Below the pieces are notes generated by a model, which made no database searches, had not been told where the DNA came from, and saw only the letters and a program-made list of their open reading frames with translations. Made by a program: the position numbers and the translations under genes. Below are positions 56,487 through 64,000 of a stretch of 64,000 bases of DNA, piece after piece. The stretch is from Undibacterium sp. 5I1 (GTDB lineage: Bacteria; Pseudomonadota; Gammaproteobacteria; Burkholderiales; Burkholderiaceae_D). Location: positions 2,356,001 to 2,420,000 of the forward strand of contig NZ_JAVIWI010000001.1 in the NCBI RefSeq assembly GCF_034314085.1. The letters run 5' to 3'. How positions within the stretch are numbered: position 1 is the first letter of the stretch; every line of letters starts with the position of its first letter.

Positions 56487-57014
56487 TTATAAGATGTTCG
56501 CTCGCGACTTAGGCAAACGTTTAACATTTGGCAGGGCACTAGTTGTTAACCATAGTTTAAATCGTAGCATCTTAATATTAGCGCGACGATGTTCTGTGCG
56601 CGTTGCCAACAAACGTAGCAAACCAGCCTCTGTGACACCGATTTGCTTATGGCCAGGAATGATTTTGTAATCGTCACCGAGTAAGCGTAATTCACGTTCG
56701 GCCAATCTCGGCACGATCAAGTTTTGGATATCTTTTATAGGTAACCAGATAACATCGTCCACCATGTAAAAGCGAAGATGATAATGATCAAACGAATAGT
56801 ATCTTCCTTGCCATCGGTTTAAAACAGAATATCTGGCCCAATATCGGACGGCAGGAATAAGGTCAACAATAAACGGGGCGAAGAAAATACCCCAGGCAAC
56901 AGCAACAACGACTAAAACAATGGGGCCATACCCTGCTCCATATAGCTCAGCAATATCCCAAGCTTTATAGCTAAGAAAAACACAAAGGACAAATCGCAAG
57001 AGGAAAGATAACAT
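56487..57014 (-). CDS. Membrane-associated protein, unknown function
   Basis: 175 residues. There are two or three N-terminal hydrophobic helices (FLLRFVLCVFLSYKAWDIAE and 'GPIVLVVVAVAWGIFFAPFI'). A soluble C-terminal part follows with WQGRYYSFDHYHLRFYMVDD, 'VIWLPIKDIQNLIVPRLAER' and 'GHKQIGVTEAGLLRLLATRT'. I do not recognise the family; the layout resembles small proteins with a membrane anchor and a PH-like domain (inference only). It begins 28 bases after the YlqF-type gene, so it is probably co-transcribed. Confidence 0.7.
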   Translation of the reverse strand: MLSFLLRFVLCVFLSYKAWDIAELYGAGYGPIVLVVVAVAWGIFFAPFIVDLIPAVRYWARYSVLNRWQGRYYSFDHYHLRFYMVDDVIWLPIKDIQNLIVPRLAERELRLLGDDYKIIPGHKQIGVTEAGLLRLLATRTEHRRANIKMLRFKLWLTTSALPNVKRLPKSRANIL

Positions 57015-57041
57015 CTATTTTTCCATCGGATAGATTCAGTT

Positions 57042-57986
57042 TTACTGCCTCGGCAATTCGTCCAACTCGCCCTGCTCGCCCTGTGATACGTCGGTCGTTT
57101 TACCTTGCCCCAGCAACACTGGTGGCACATAGGTTGCGAGCAAATGTTCGCGGCTGGCGGGCGTCTCCAGACTGACTCGTCCTAAAGCACCACTGCGATA
57201 ATCTAACAGCAAAGTGTGAGCCGCTTTTTCTAAATCCCAGTCACCACCTTTGAGGCGGTAAGCACGTTTTTTGGCAACGCCCTCGATCACACTCACGCCA
57301 TCAATCCCCTCTGTGACGATGCCATAACGGGCTGTCAAAAACTTAGGGTAATTTTGTAATAATTGTTCGGCTAAAAAGGTAGCGACTTCTTCTTCAATCA
57401 GAGCTTTTACACCAACTGCATGGCTGGCGGCTAACATCAAGCCATCGGTCGGATGGGCGATTTTTGGCCAGAGCATACCGGGAGTATCGACCAAAATCAT
57501 ATTTTTACCGAGATACAAACGCTGCTGTACTTTGGTGACGGCAGGTTCATCACCGACATTGGCGACACGGCGATTAAGCAACGCGTTCATCAAAGTAGAT
57601 TTACCTACGTTGGGAATCCCCATAATCATCATGCGCAAGGGCTTGGTTGGTACGCCGCGATGCGGTGCGATGCTAAGCGCAATACCAGGGATTTTGGCAA
57701 CGTCGGACGGTTTTTTACAACACAATGCGACTGCGTGTACACCTTTTTGGCTGTTATAAAAATCCAGCCAAAACTTAGTGGCATGCGGATCAGCTAAATC
57801 GCTTTTATTGAGTATTTTTAGACAAGGACGCTGACGAAACGTGCGCAGTTGTTCGACCATAGGATTACAACTGGCTTGCGGAATGCGGGCATCTAAAACT
57901 TCTATCACCAGATCGGTGTTTTCCATGGTTTCTGCCGCTTTTTTGCGGGCAGCGTTCATGTGACCGGGGAACCATTGTATGGACAT
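57042..57986 (-). CDS. ylqF: Ribosome biogenesis GTPase YlqF/RbgA
   Basis: Circularly permuted GTPase acting in 50S assembly. From MSIQWFPGHMNAARKKAAET about 314 residues. G4 LNKSDLADP comes before G1 GIPNVGKSTLMNALL and G3 DTPGMLWPK, the permuted order. The C-terminal helical domain with 'EKAAHTLLLDYRSGALGRVS' follows the family. The upstream in-frame start at 58013 adds nine non-conserved residues. Confidence 0.95.
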   Translation of the reverse strand: MSIQWFPGHMNAARKKAAETMENTDLVIEVLDARIPQASCNPMVEQLRTFRQRPCLKILNKSDLADPHATKFWLDFYNSQKGVHAVALCCKKPSDVAKIPGIALSIAPHRGVPTKPLRMMIMGIPNVGKSTLMNALLNRRVANVGDEPAVTKVQQRLYLGKNMILVDTPGMLWPKIAHPTDGLMLAASHAVGVKALIEEEVATFLAEQLLQNYPKFLTARYGIVTEGIDGVSVIEGVAKKRAYRLKGGDWDLEKAAHTLLLDYRSGALGRVSLETPASREHLLATYVPPVLLGQGKTTDVSQGEQGELDELPRQ

Positions 57987-58117
57987 GCTTATTCTTCTAT
58001 TTGCTAAATTCAAACCGCTATTTTACGGACTTGCGCACAAGAATTCCTGTTTAGTTTTTGGCGAGGAAATTAGCTACGGGGTATAGCAGTCGCCCAGATC
58101 ATCAAAAATTGGCATTT

Positions 58118-58200
58118 TAATGGGAGTATAGGCATAAAATGCACCTCAAAGCCAATTAGCGTATGGACAATAAAATATACTATATAGCAGTATTAATTTA
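58118..58200 (-). repeat. Family A intergenic repeat, copy 8 (degenerate, rearranged)
   Basis: On the minus strand: AATACTGCTATATAGTATAT then TTGTCCATACGCTAATTGGC, as in other copies. The far end reads CTATACTCCC instead of GGGAGTATA, so one outer arm is inverted. It is in the 388-bp spacer between the YlqF and HDAC-like genes. Confidence 0.65.
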
Positions 58201-58374
58201 ATGCCAGGCAAAAGGATAGCGTTTTACTCTGCCGAAAAAGGCAAACATCAATACAAAAAAAGCAAAAAACTCAGCGTTACAAAAATTCTAGCTACGCTCG
58301 TCATCAGCTCCATTCCCATCATTTTTATGCTGAGGTTTGATGTTTTTGAGACATCTGGCGCAAGAATCTGATCA

Positions 58375-59313
58375 TCAATCTAGCTCGGCTAGCACTTTAA
58401 TATGAGCAACCACGCTACGACCCAGAGCCGACAAGTTATAGCCACCTTCAAGGCAGCTAACGATTTTGCCACCCGCATGCTCTTTGGCGACTTCCATAAT
58501 TTTGCGGGTCATCCAACTGTAGTCCGCCTCGACTAAGCCCATCTGGCCCATATCATCTTCTTTATGTGCATCAAATCCGGCAGAAATAAAGATCATTTGC
58601 GGGCGATGTTGATGCAAGGCGGGAAGCCACTGCTCCAGCACTAATTGGCGTACAACATCGCCATAGGTATGCGCTGGCACTGGAATGTTATGCATATTGG
58701 GCGCCGGATGCTCGGTGCCTGAGTAGGGATAAAACGGATGCTGAAAAAAACTCACCATCAACACCCGGGGATCGTTATGAAAAATCTCTTCCGTGCCGTT
58801 GCCATGATGGACATCAAAATCGACTACCGCGATACGCTCTAGCCCATGCACTTCCATCGCATATTTGGCAGCCACGGCGACATTATTAAACATACAAAAA
58901 CCCATCGCCTCGCTAGAAGTCGCATGATGCCCCGGTGGGCGCACAGAGCAAAATGCATTGTCCAGCTCGCCAGCAATCACCGCGTTAGTGGCGGCAATCG
59001 CAGCACCTGCGGCACGCAACGAGGCACGCCAGGTGAAGGCATTGAGTAAAGTATCTGCATCTAGCGGAAAGTGCTGATGTTCTGAGTGCGCCGTGGGACA
59101 GTTTTCTCGAATCCGGTAAATGGCACTGGCGGTATGCGCGCGCGCTAAGTCAGCCTCTTCTGCCGCTGGCGCTTCACGATATTCCAACAAGCTGTCAATA
59201 CGACTGGCGATCAATTGATCTTCGATGGCTTGTAATCTATCGGGAGATTCTGGATGCCATGATCCCATTTCATGCCGCTTGCAATCGGCGTGGGTATAAA
59301 ACGCGGTCGTCAT
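58375..59313 (-). CDS. Histone-deacetylase-family hydrolase (class II type)
   Basis: 312 residues of arginase/deacetylase fold. Conserved blocks: 'CSVRPPGHHATSSEAMGFCM' (tandem catalytic His), 'AVVDFDVHHGNGTEEIFHND' (zinc-binding Asp/His), FISAGFDAHKEDDMGQM (second zinc Asp) and SCLEGGYNLSALGRSV (Gly-Gly-Tyr). All catalytic residues are present. Bacterial relatives act on acetylated polyamines, acetoin-related proteins or proteins; the substrate here is unknown. A single gene, not obviously in an operon. Confidence 0.94.
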   Translation of the reverse strand: MTTAFYTHADCKRHEMGSWHPESPDRLQAIEDQLIASRIDSLLEYREAPAAEEADLARAHTASAIYRIRENCPTAHSEHQHFPLDADTLLNAFTWRASLRAAGAAIAATNAVIAGELDNAFCSVRPPGHHATSSEAMGFCMFNNVAVAAKYAMEVHGLERIAVVDFDVHHGNGTEEIFHNDPRVLMVSFFQHPFYPYSGTEHPAPNMHNIPVPAHTYGDVVRQLVLEQWLPALHQHRPQMIFISAGFDAHKEDDMGQMGLVEADYSWMTRKIMEVAKEHAGGKIVSCLEGGYNLSALGRSVVAHIKVLAELD

Positions 59314-59549
59314 TGTTTGCTCTTTTGATCTTCGTAGATTGATATGTCTCTTGGCGTTAGTGTCAACCTATTTGCGGCATTTTGCAAACGGCCTTATTGC
59401 CAGCTTATTGCCACCGCTTACCAATTTCCGGTTCCAGGCTAAGCATCGCTCATTTTAAAACGGTTCATGATGCGACATCCTGTATATCTTGTATGGTGAT
59501 TGCTTTAAATCAGTTTACACTCGAGTTACTGTAGTAAAACTTACCTAAT

Positions 59550-59648
59550 TAGGACTTACGCAAAATTGTCCCAGCAAGGCGTAGCGACGACGACAGTACT
59601 TTAGGCTAGGAGCTGCAACGCAGCTGGGGCGGTTTTGCGTAAGTCCTA
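59550..59648 (+). repeat. Family B MITE-like repeat, copy 2
   Basis: Starts TAGGACTTACGCAAAATTGT and ends GGTTTTGCGTAAGTCCTA: terminal inverted repeats of 16 bp, perfect. The interior matches copy 1 (GTAGCGACGACGACAGTACT...CTGCAACGCAGCTGGGGC). It ends 46 bases before moxR. It lies in the 381-bp HDAC-moxR spacer, otherwise featureless. Confidence 0.9.
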
Positions 59649-59694
59649 CTAATAAGACTGACGCAAATTCATTTCATAAGGCTTAGTGCTCACT

Positions 59695-60615
59695 ATGTTT
59701 TCAAAAGTTCACGCAGTTGCAAAACAAGTTAATCAAGTCATTATCGGCAAAGACACACAAATTCGTCAGGCCTTGGTGTGCCTGCTGGCGGGCGGTCATT
59801 TACTGATTGAGGATGTGCCAGGCGTCGGCAAAACTACCTTGGCGCATGCCTTGGCGATTTCACTTGGCTTACAATTTAATCGTCTGCAATTTACCAGTGA
59901 TTTACTACCCGCAGATGTGGTTGGAATTTCTATTTTTGAACGTGAAAAAAATCAGTTTATTTTTCATCCTGGCCCCGTATTTACGCAGGTCTTGCTGGCA
60001 GATGAAATCAATCGTGCTACACCGAAAACTCAATCTGCTTTGCTAGAGGCGATGGAAGAACGTCAGGTCAGTGTGGAGGGCAAAACCCGTGCGCTGCCTC
60101 ATCCCTTTTTTGTCATTGCGACACAAAATCCTACTCACCAAGTCGGCACATTTTCTTTGCCAGAATCGCAGCTTGATCGCTTTCTGATGTGTCTTTCTCT
60201 AGGCTATCCCGACGCAGCGGCAGAGCGCGCACTGTTGCTTGGCGAAGATCGCCGTAGTCTTCTACAAAGCCTGACCGCAGCAATGCAAGCTAATGAATTA
60301 GTTGAGGCGCAAAAATTACTGAAACATATTCATACCTCACCGTCTTTAATCGATTATGTACAAGCACTGGCACATGCCACTCGCCAGGATGATGTTTTTG
60401 CTGATGGCATGAGCCCGCGAGCCTCTATCGCATTGCTGCAAGCAGCACGTGCATGGGCGGCATTAGAGGGACGCGATCATGTCCTGCCAGAGGATGTGCA
60501 AGCGATACTGATACCGGTCATCGCACATCGTTTGCGGCCTTTAAAATCGGTCAGCGGCAAAACCAATGCCAGCAGTGAATTGCTACAGCAAATGATGTTG
60601 CGGATTGCGGTATAG
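59695..60615 (+). CDS. MoxR-family AAA+ ATPase
   Basis: About 306 residues from MFSKVHAVAKQVNQVIIGKD. Walker A is DVPGVGKTTLAHALA, Walker B VLLADEINRATPKTQS, sensor and arginine positions lie in 'VIATQNPTHQVGTFSLPESQ' and 'LDRFLMCLSLGYP', and the MoxR lid has 'GMSPRASIALLQAARAWAAL'. A GTG at 59686 is an alternative start with AAGG close upstream. MoxR proteins act as chaperone-like ATPases for the adjacent DUF58/VWA-type partners. It is bracketed by family B repeats at 59550 and 60637. Confidence 0.95.
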   Translation: MFSKVHAVAKQVNQVIIGKDTQIRQALVCLLAGGHLLIEDVPGVGKTTLAHALAISLGLQFNRLQFTSDLLPADVVGISIFEREKNQFIFHPGPVFTQVLLADEINRATPKTQSALLEAMEERQVSVEGKTRALPHPFFVIATQNPTHQVGTFSLPESQLDRFLMCLSLGYPDAAAERALLLGEDRRSLLQSLTAAMQANELVEAQKLLKHIHTSPSLIDYVQALAHATRQDDVFADGMSPRASIALLQAARAWAALEGRDHVLPEDVQAILIPVIAHRLRPLKSVSGKTNASSELLQQMMLRIAV

Positions 60616-60636
60616 ATGCCAACTAATATTAGTTTA

Positions 60637-60706
60637 GTAGGGCTCACGCAAACCCACGCCAACTGCGTTGCAGCGCCTTGCTGGGACAACTGTGCATAAG
60701 TCCTGC
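60637..60706 (-). repeat. Family B MITE-like repeat, copy 3 (reverse, internally deleted)
   Basis: Minus strand starts AGGACTTATGCACAGTTGTC and ends GTTTGCGTGAGCCCTA. It keeps CAGCAAGGCG and CTGCAACGCAG of copies 1-2 but lacks the middle, giving about 70 bp. Lies in the moxR-DUF58 gap. Confidence 0.8.
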
Positions 60707-60732
60707 TTAGTTAACTTTTTTAATCAGTAACA

Positions 60733-61710
60733 ATGAGCTTATTCACGAACCTACAAACTCGTTTTCGGAAAATGGTGTTTTTAGAAAACAAGCCTGAAAC
60801 TGGTGAGGTATTTCTTAACCAGCGCAGAGTATTCACGTTGCCAAGCAAGCCTGGCTGGATGTTTTTGCTACTGCTGATCACTTTGTTTATTGCTGCCACC
60901 AACTACAATTTAAGCTTGGGTCTGGCGCTGACATTTGTACTAATGTCCTGTGCCTGGGTGAGCGTGTTTTTAGGCTTCCGTAATCTAGCGCATTTGCATT
61001 TGCTCGCTGGCACAGCACAACCCGTATTTGCCGGTGAAGATGCGCAATTTACGCTGCACTTAATCAATCGCCGCAAATATGCGCGCTATGCCGTCTGGGT
61101 GAGTTTTTCCAGCAAAGATGCAGCACAACATGCGGTCGATATCGCGGCATTTAGCCGCACTAGTATCCAGCTAAGCTGCTCTAGCGAAACGCGCGGTTAT
61201 TTGCCCATTCCCAGAGTCAGGTTACAGACCTGGTTCCCTCTTGGTTTGCTGCGCGCCTGGAGTACCTGGTTACCCGACGTACAAGCACTGGTGTATCCGC
61301 GACCAGAACTAAATGCGCCACCCCTGCCATATCAAGGCTCAGAAAAAAATGATGGGCGAGGCCATGCAGGCAGTGAAGATTTTTCTGGCGTCAGAGCATA
61401 TCAAACAGGTGACGCGCTTAAGCATCTGGCTTGGAAGCATATTGCCAAAGTTGATGTGGCCGCTGGTGGTCAGCTTGTGACGAAACAATTTTCTGGCGGC
61501 TCTGCCAGCGACATCATGCTTGATTTTTCTAGTTTGCCAAAGAACATGGACGTGGAACTGAAATTAGCACGCATGACCAGTTGGGTATTAGAAGCAGATG
61601 CCAACGCACAACCGTATGGTTTTCGACTTGGCGGCAATCATTATGCCCCCGCCACGGGACAGGCGCACCGGCTAGATTGCTTACGCGCTTTAGCGCTTTA
61701 TGAGCTCTAG
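60733..61710 (+). CDS. DUF58 domain protein
   Basis: 325 residues. Two N-terminal transmembrane helices (about 37-75: PGWMFLLLLITLFIAATNYN and 'LTFVLMSCAWVSVFLGFRNL') precede a soluble part with LVYPRPELNAPPLPY and the DUF58 core 'EDFSGVRAYQTGDALKHLAW' (usual R.Y..GD...IHW form). The protein is VWA-like. It lies in a moxR - DUF58 - transglutaminase operon, widespread in proteobacteria and thought to act in envelope assembly. Confidence 0.93.
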   Translation: MSLFTNLQTRFRKMVFLENKPETGEVFLNQRRVFTLPSKPGWMFLLLLITLFIAATNYNLSLGLALTFVLMSCAWVSVFLGFRNLAHLHLLAGTAQPVFAGEDAQFTLHLINRRKYARYAVWVSFSSKDAAQHAVDIAAFSRTSIQLSCSSETRGYLPIPRVRLQTWFPLGLLRAWSTWLPDVQALVYPRPELNAPPLPYQGSEKNDGRGHAGSEDFSGVRAYQTGDALKHLAWKHIAKVDVAAGGQLVTKQFSGGSASDIMLDFSSLPKNMDVELKLARMTSWVLEADANAQPYGFRLGGNHYAPATGQAHRLDCLRALALYEL

Positions 61711-61737
61711 TATGTGGCTTAACATGAGATCGAGGCG

Positions 61738-63816
61738 ATGACGATATCCGCTCCATTACCTGACCTACCAGATTCCAAAATCAAATCTGGGGCGAAGGCT
61801 ATTTCTACATTACATAAAAGTTGGAGAAAACTCCCGCTTGCCCGTGATAAGGCCGATACCTTATTGCTGATTTTTGCCTGCTTGTTGGTTTTATTACCCC
61901 ATATCAGTCAAGCGGAACGGTGGGTTTCTGTTAGCTGCCTTTGCTTATTAGCCTGGCGTGGCTGGCTCACGCTGACTGGCAGACGCATGCCACCCTCTTG
62001 GGTGTTGGTACCCATTGCCAGCTTGATGATGGGTGGCGTGTTCTTACATTTTCATACCTTTTTTGGACGTGATGCCGGTGTCACGATGCTGATGATGCTG
62101 CTGGCTTGCAAGCTATTAGAGATGCATGCCAAACGTGATTTATTTGTGGTGCTGTATCTGAGTTTTTTTCTGTTGCTGACACAGTTTTTAGATACCCAAA
62201 CCATAGGAAGTGCTGCATTTGCCTTGTGTGCCGTGATTGCGCTGCTAACAGCGCAATTGTCGTTTAACTATACGGGCGTTGTGCCACCTTTGATGCAACG
62301 TATTAAATTAGGATTATTGATACTGGCTTTGGCGATTCCGTTAACCATTGTTGCGTTTTATTTATTCCCCCGATTACAGGGTCCGCTTTGGAGTTTGCCT
62401 AGTGATGCCAATACCGGACGCAGTGGATTATCGGACTCTATGACGCCTGGAAATATCAGTAAGTTAGCGCTTTCTGAGGATATTGCTTTCCGAGTTAAAT
62501 TCCCCGATTTGGCAATCAATACTGCTCCTCAAAAATCACTTCTATATTGGCGTGGAATCGTCCTTAGCCATTTTGACGGCAGCAGCTGGACCCATGCCGA
62601 GTCCCCCAAATATCGTAGTAGAGATAACACCATTAGTTTCAGCGGAGCCAAAATACGTCAAGAAATCATCATGGAATCGCAAGGGCAACGCTGGCTATTT
62701 GGACTGGATTTACCCAATGAATCAGCCTCAATCAATGACCTTGGCAGTTCGCTCAATACACAAGGCGAACTCAGCGCAACCCAAGCGATCAATCGCCGTA
62801 TGCGATATGAAGTAACATCGCAACCCCAATACAGATGGCAACCAGAATTAAGTCTCAGGGATCTGCAAACAGAAGTTGCATTGCCAGCGGGTTTTAATCC
62901 TCGCACCCTGGCTTTTGCGGCAGATTTACGCCAACGTGCATCAGATGATAAAAGTCTGATTCAGGCAGTGCTACACTTTTTTAGGACAGAAAAATTTAGC
63001 TACACATTAGAACCTCCGCTGTTAGGAAAAAATAGTGTAGATGATTTTTTATTCAATTCACGCGCAGGATTTTGTGAGCACTATGCCAGCGCATTTGTAG
63101 TATTGATGCGAGCTGTTGACATACCAGCGAGGGTAGTCACTGGTTACCAGGGCGGTGAGATGAATTTAGTTGATGGCTTTATGGAAGTGCGTCAATCCGA
63201 TGCACATGCCTGGGCAGAAGTTTGGTTGCAAGACCAAGGCTGGGTCAGAGTTGACCCTACCGCAGCGGTCGCACCTGAACGTATCAACTTAAATTTAAGT
63301 TCTATTTTGAATCGTCGTGGATTCAGCGAATTTATGAATCTTGGCGCAGAGAGTAAATCTTTACTATCCCGGATGCGCATGCAATTAGATGCTGTCAACA
63401 ACTCGTGGAACCAATGGGTGTTAAATTACAACCCCGCAAAACAAGTGGATTTTTTACGTACGTTAGGCTTAGGAGAATTAGACTGGCCTAAATTGATGCT
63501 AGTTTTTTTCGCCATCGGGACAGTGCTTATTGGACTAATTGCATTGCCGCTTTTGTACCATCGACCTAAACTCGCGCCCCTCGATAAGTTATACTTTTCT
63601 TTATGTAAAAAGCTGGCAGATAAAAAATATCCACGTTTGTTGCACGAAGGGCCGACTGCATATACGAGTCGTCTGAAAAGCAAACTACCGGAAGCGCTAT
63701 TTATACCCGTCCAAAGCTTTTTAGCTTTATACGCAGCAACCAAATATGGCGACTCGAAACAGCCAATGTCTAGTGTACTGGCTCAACTTAAAACTCTCTT
63801 AGCGCAATGTCGCTGA
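61738..63816 (+). CDS. TgpA-like transglutaminase, DUF3488 + transglutaminase core
   Basis: 692 residues. Six or so transmembrane helices in the first ~210 residues form DUF3488 ('LQGPLWSLPSDANTGRSGLS' follows). The periplasmic transglutaminase-like domain (about 395-505) has catalytic Cys in RAGFCEHYASAFVVLMRAV, His in VRQSDAHAWAEVWLQDQGW and Asp in VRVDPTAAVAPERI. A last helix near 585-605 and a DUF4129-like tail follow. The triad is intact, so an active periplasmic transglutaminase/protease is expected, as described for TgpA of Pseudomonas. Confidence 0.95.
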   Translation: MTISAPLPDLPDSKIKSGAKAISTLHKSWRKLPLARDKADTLLLIFACLLVLLPHISQAERWVSVSCLCLLAWRGWLTLTGRRMPPSWVLVPIASLMMGGVFLHFHTFFGRDAGVTMLMMLLACKLLEMHAKRDLFVVLYLSFFLLLTQFLDTQTIGSAAFALCAVIALLTAQLSFNYTGVVPPLMQRIKLGLLILALAIPLTIVAFYLFPRLQGPLWSLPSDANTGRSGLSDSMTPGNISKLALSEDIAFRVKFPDLAINTAPQKSLLYWRGIVLSHFDGSSWTHAESPKYRSRDNTISFSGAKIRQEIIMESQGQRWLFGLDLPNESASINDLGSSLNTQGELSATQAINRRMRYEVTSQPQYRWQPELSLRDLQTEVALPAGFNPRTLAFAADLRQRASDDKSLIQAVLHFFRTEKFSYTLEPPLLGKNSVDDFLFNSRAGFCEHYASAFVVLMRAVDIPARVVTGYQGGEMNLVDGFMEVRQSDAHAWAEVWLQDQGWVRVDPTAAVAPERINLNLSSILNRRGFSEFMNLGAESKSLLSRMRMQLDAVNNSWNQWVLNYNPAKQVDFLRTLGLGELDWPKLMLVFFAIGTVLIGLIALPLLYHRPKLAPLDKLYFSLCKKLADKKYPRLLHEGPTAYTSRLKSKLPEALFIPVQSFLALYAATKYGDSKQPMSSVLAQLKTLLAQCR

Positions 63817-63850
63817 CCAGACGAATCTGAATGTCTTCCATTATATTTCT

Positions 63851-64000
63851 ATGACTAATTTACGTACTAAACTGAACAAACTTCCTAATCAGCTTTTATT
63901 AGCCGTAATTATCACTATCACTAGCCTATTGACTGTTGCACCCAACGCCGATGCGGCACGCAAAAAACTATCCAAGGACCAAGAGCAATCAGCTAATAGT
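63851..64000 (+). CDS. Start of an exported protein, truncated by the window edge
   Basis: Fifty codons from the ATG at 63851. MTNLRTKLNKLPNQLLLAVI runs into a hydrophobic core (ITITSLLTVA) and a signal-peptidase-like PNADAA, then basic ARKKLSKDQEQ. This is a Sec signal peptide. The mature part is not in the window, so no function can be named. Starts 34 bases after the TgpA-like gene. Confidence 0.7.
   Translation, partial: MTNLRTKLNKLPNQLLLAVIITITSLLTVAPNADAARKKLSKDQEQSANS

Noticed and set aside
59695..63816. moxR-DUF58-transglutaminase as a novel system
   Set aside because: This gene order is a known widespread operon; only the flanking repeats are unusual.

Overview
The window looks like the chromosome of a Gram-negative betaproteobacterium, probably Burkholderiales and most likely Oxalobacteraceae (Undibacterium/Herminiimonas-like). 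This is inferred from the protein families (ArgA of the AAK+GNAT type, type 2 PyrF, a TgpA/DUF58/MoxR operon, an OhrR/Ohr pair, a CIRCE-controlled groESL, large DUF1800/DUF1501 genes) and from the contrast between an AT-leaning backbone and a visibly GC-rich left end. No rRNA or tRNA gene was seen, so the taxonomic call is inference.

Layout. 1-8.9 kb is a GC-rich mobile island remnant. It holds the 3' part of a HerA/DUF87-like ATPase gene (minus strand, running off the left edge), a complete IS21-family element (314-2713), the last codons of trbE, and the conjugation genes trbJ, trbK/eexN, trbL, trbF, trbG and trbI, followed by a DUF2274 gene and an AlpA-like regulator. The IS has matching 26-bp ends but no target duplication, and it joins two unrelated broken genes, which suggests an IS-linked deletion of an ICE or plasmid-type element. 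No integrase or relaxase is in view. 9-16.7 kb holds housekeeping genes: xth, a small membrane protein, hrpA, argA and yggX. 16.8-23 kb is a signalling cluster with two NarL-type histidine kinases, three response regulators and a Crp/Fnr-type regulator. 23.1-24.3 kb has a GNAT gene and a gutted cyclic-di-GMP phosphodiesterase pseudogene. 24.7-33.8 kb holds thiL, pgpA, pncC, an OmpR/EnvZ-type pair, an EF-hand protein, pyrF, ohrR-ohr and an ornithine-cyclodeaminase-like gene. 34-40.7 kb has a DUF1501/DUF1800 pair and a two-subunit molybdenum hydroxylase. 41-43.2 kb is groES-groEL under an overlapping promoter/CIRCE. 43.7-52.2 kb has a carotenoid-hydratase-like/MpaB-like fusion, a diguanylate cyclase, a DTW protein, a TIGR01777 epimerase and a TolA/TonB-like protein. 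52.6-56.4 kb looks like part of a hydroxyproline catabolic locus. The end has a YlqF/RbgA GTPase, a histone-deacetylase-like hydrolase and the moxR-DUF58-transglutaminase operon.

The least expected signal is in the spacers. An ~88-bp AT-rich repeat (family A) with outer inverted repeats (ATACTCC/GGAGTAT) and an inner hairpin (TTGTCCA...TGGACAA) occurs eight times, always between genes, about once per 6-8 kb from 10 kb onward. A second family (B, ~98 bp, ends AGGACTTACGCAAAA/TTTTGCGTAAGTCCT) is MITE-like. One full copy and one internally deleted copy in opposite orientation bracket moxR, another full copy sits directly upstream of the Crp/Fnr gene, and two probable relics lie elsewhere. No transposase for either family is in the window.
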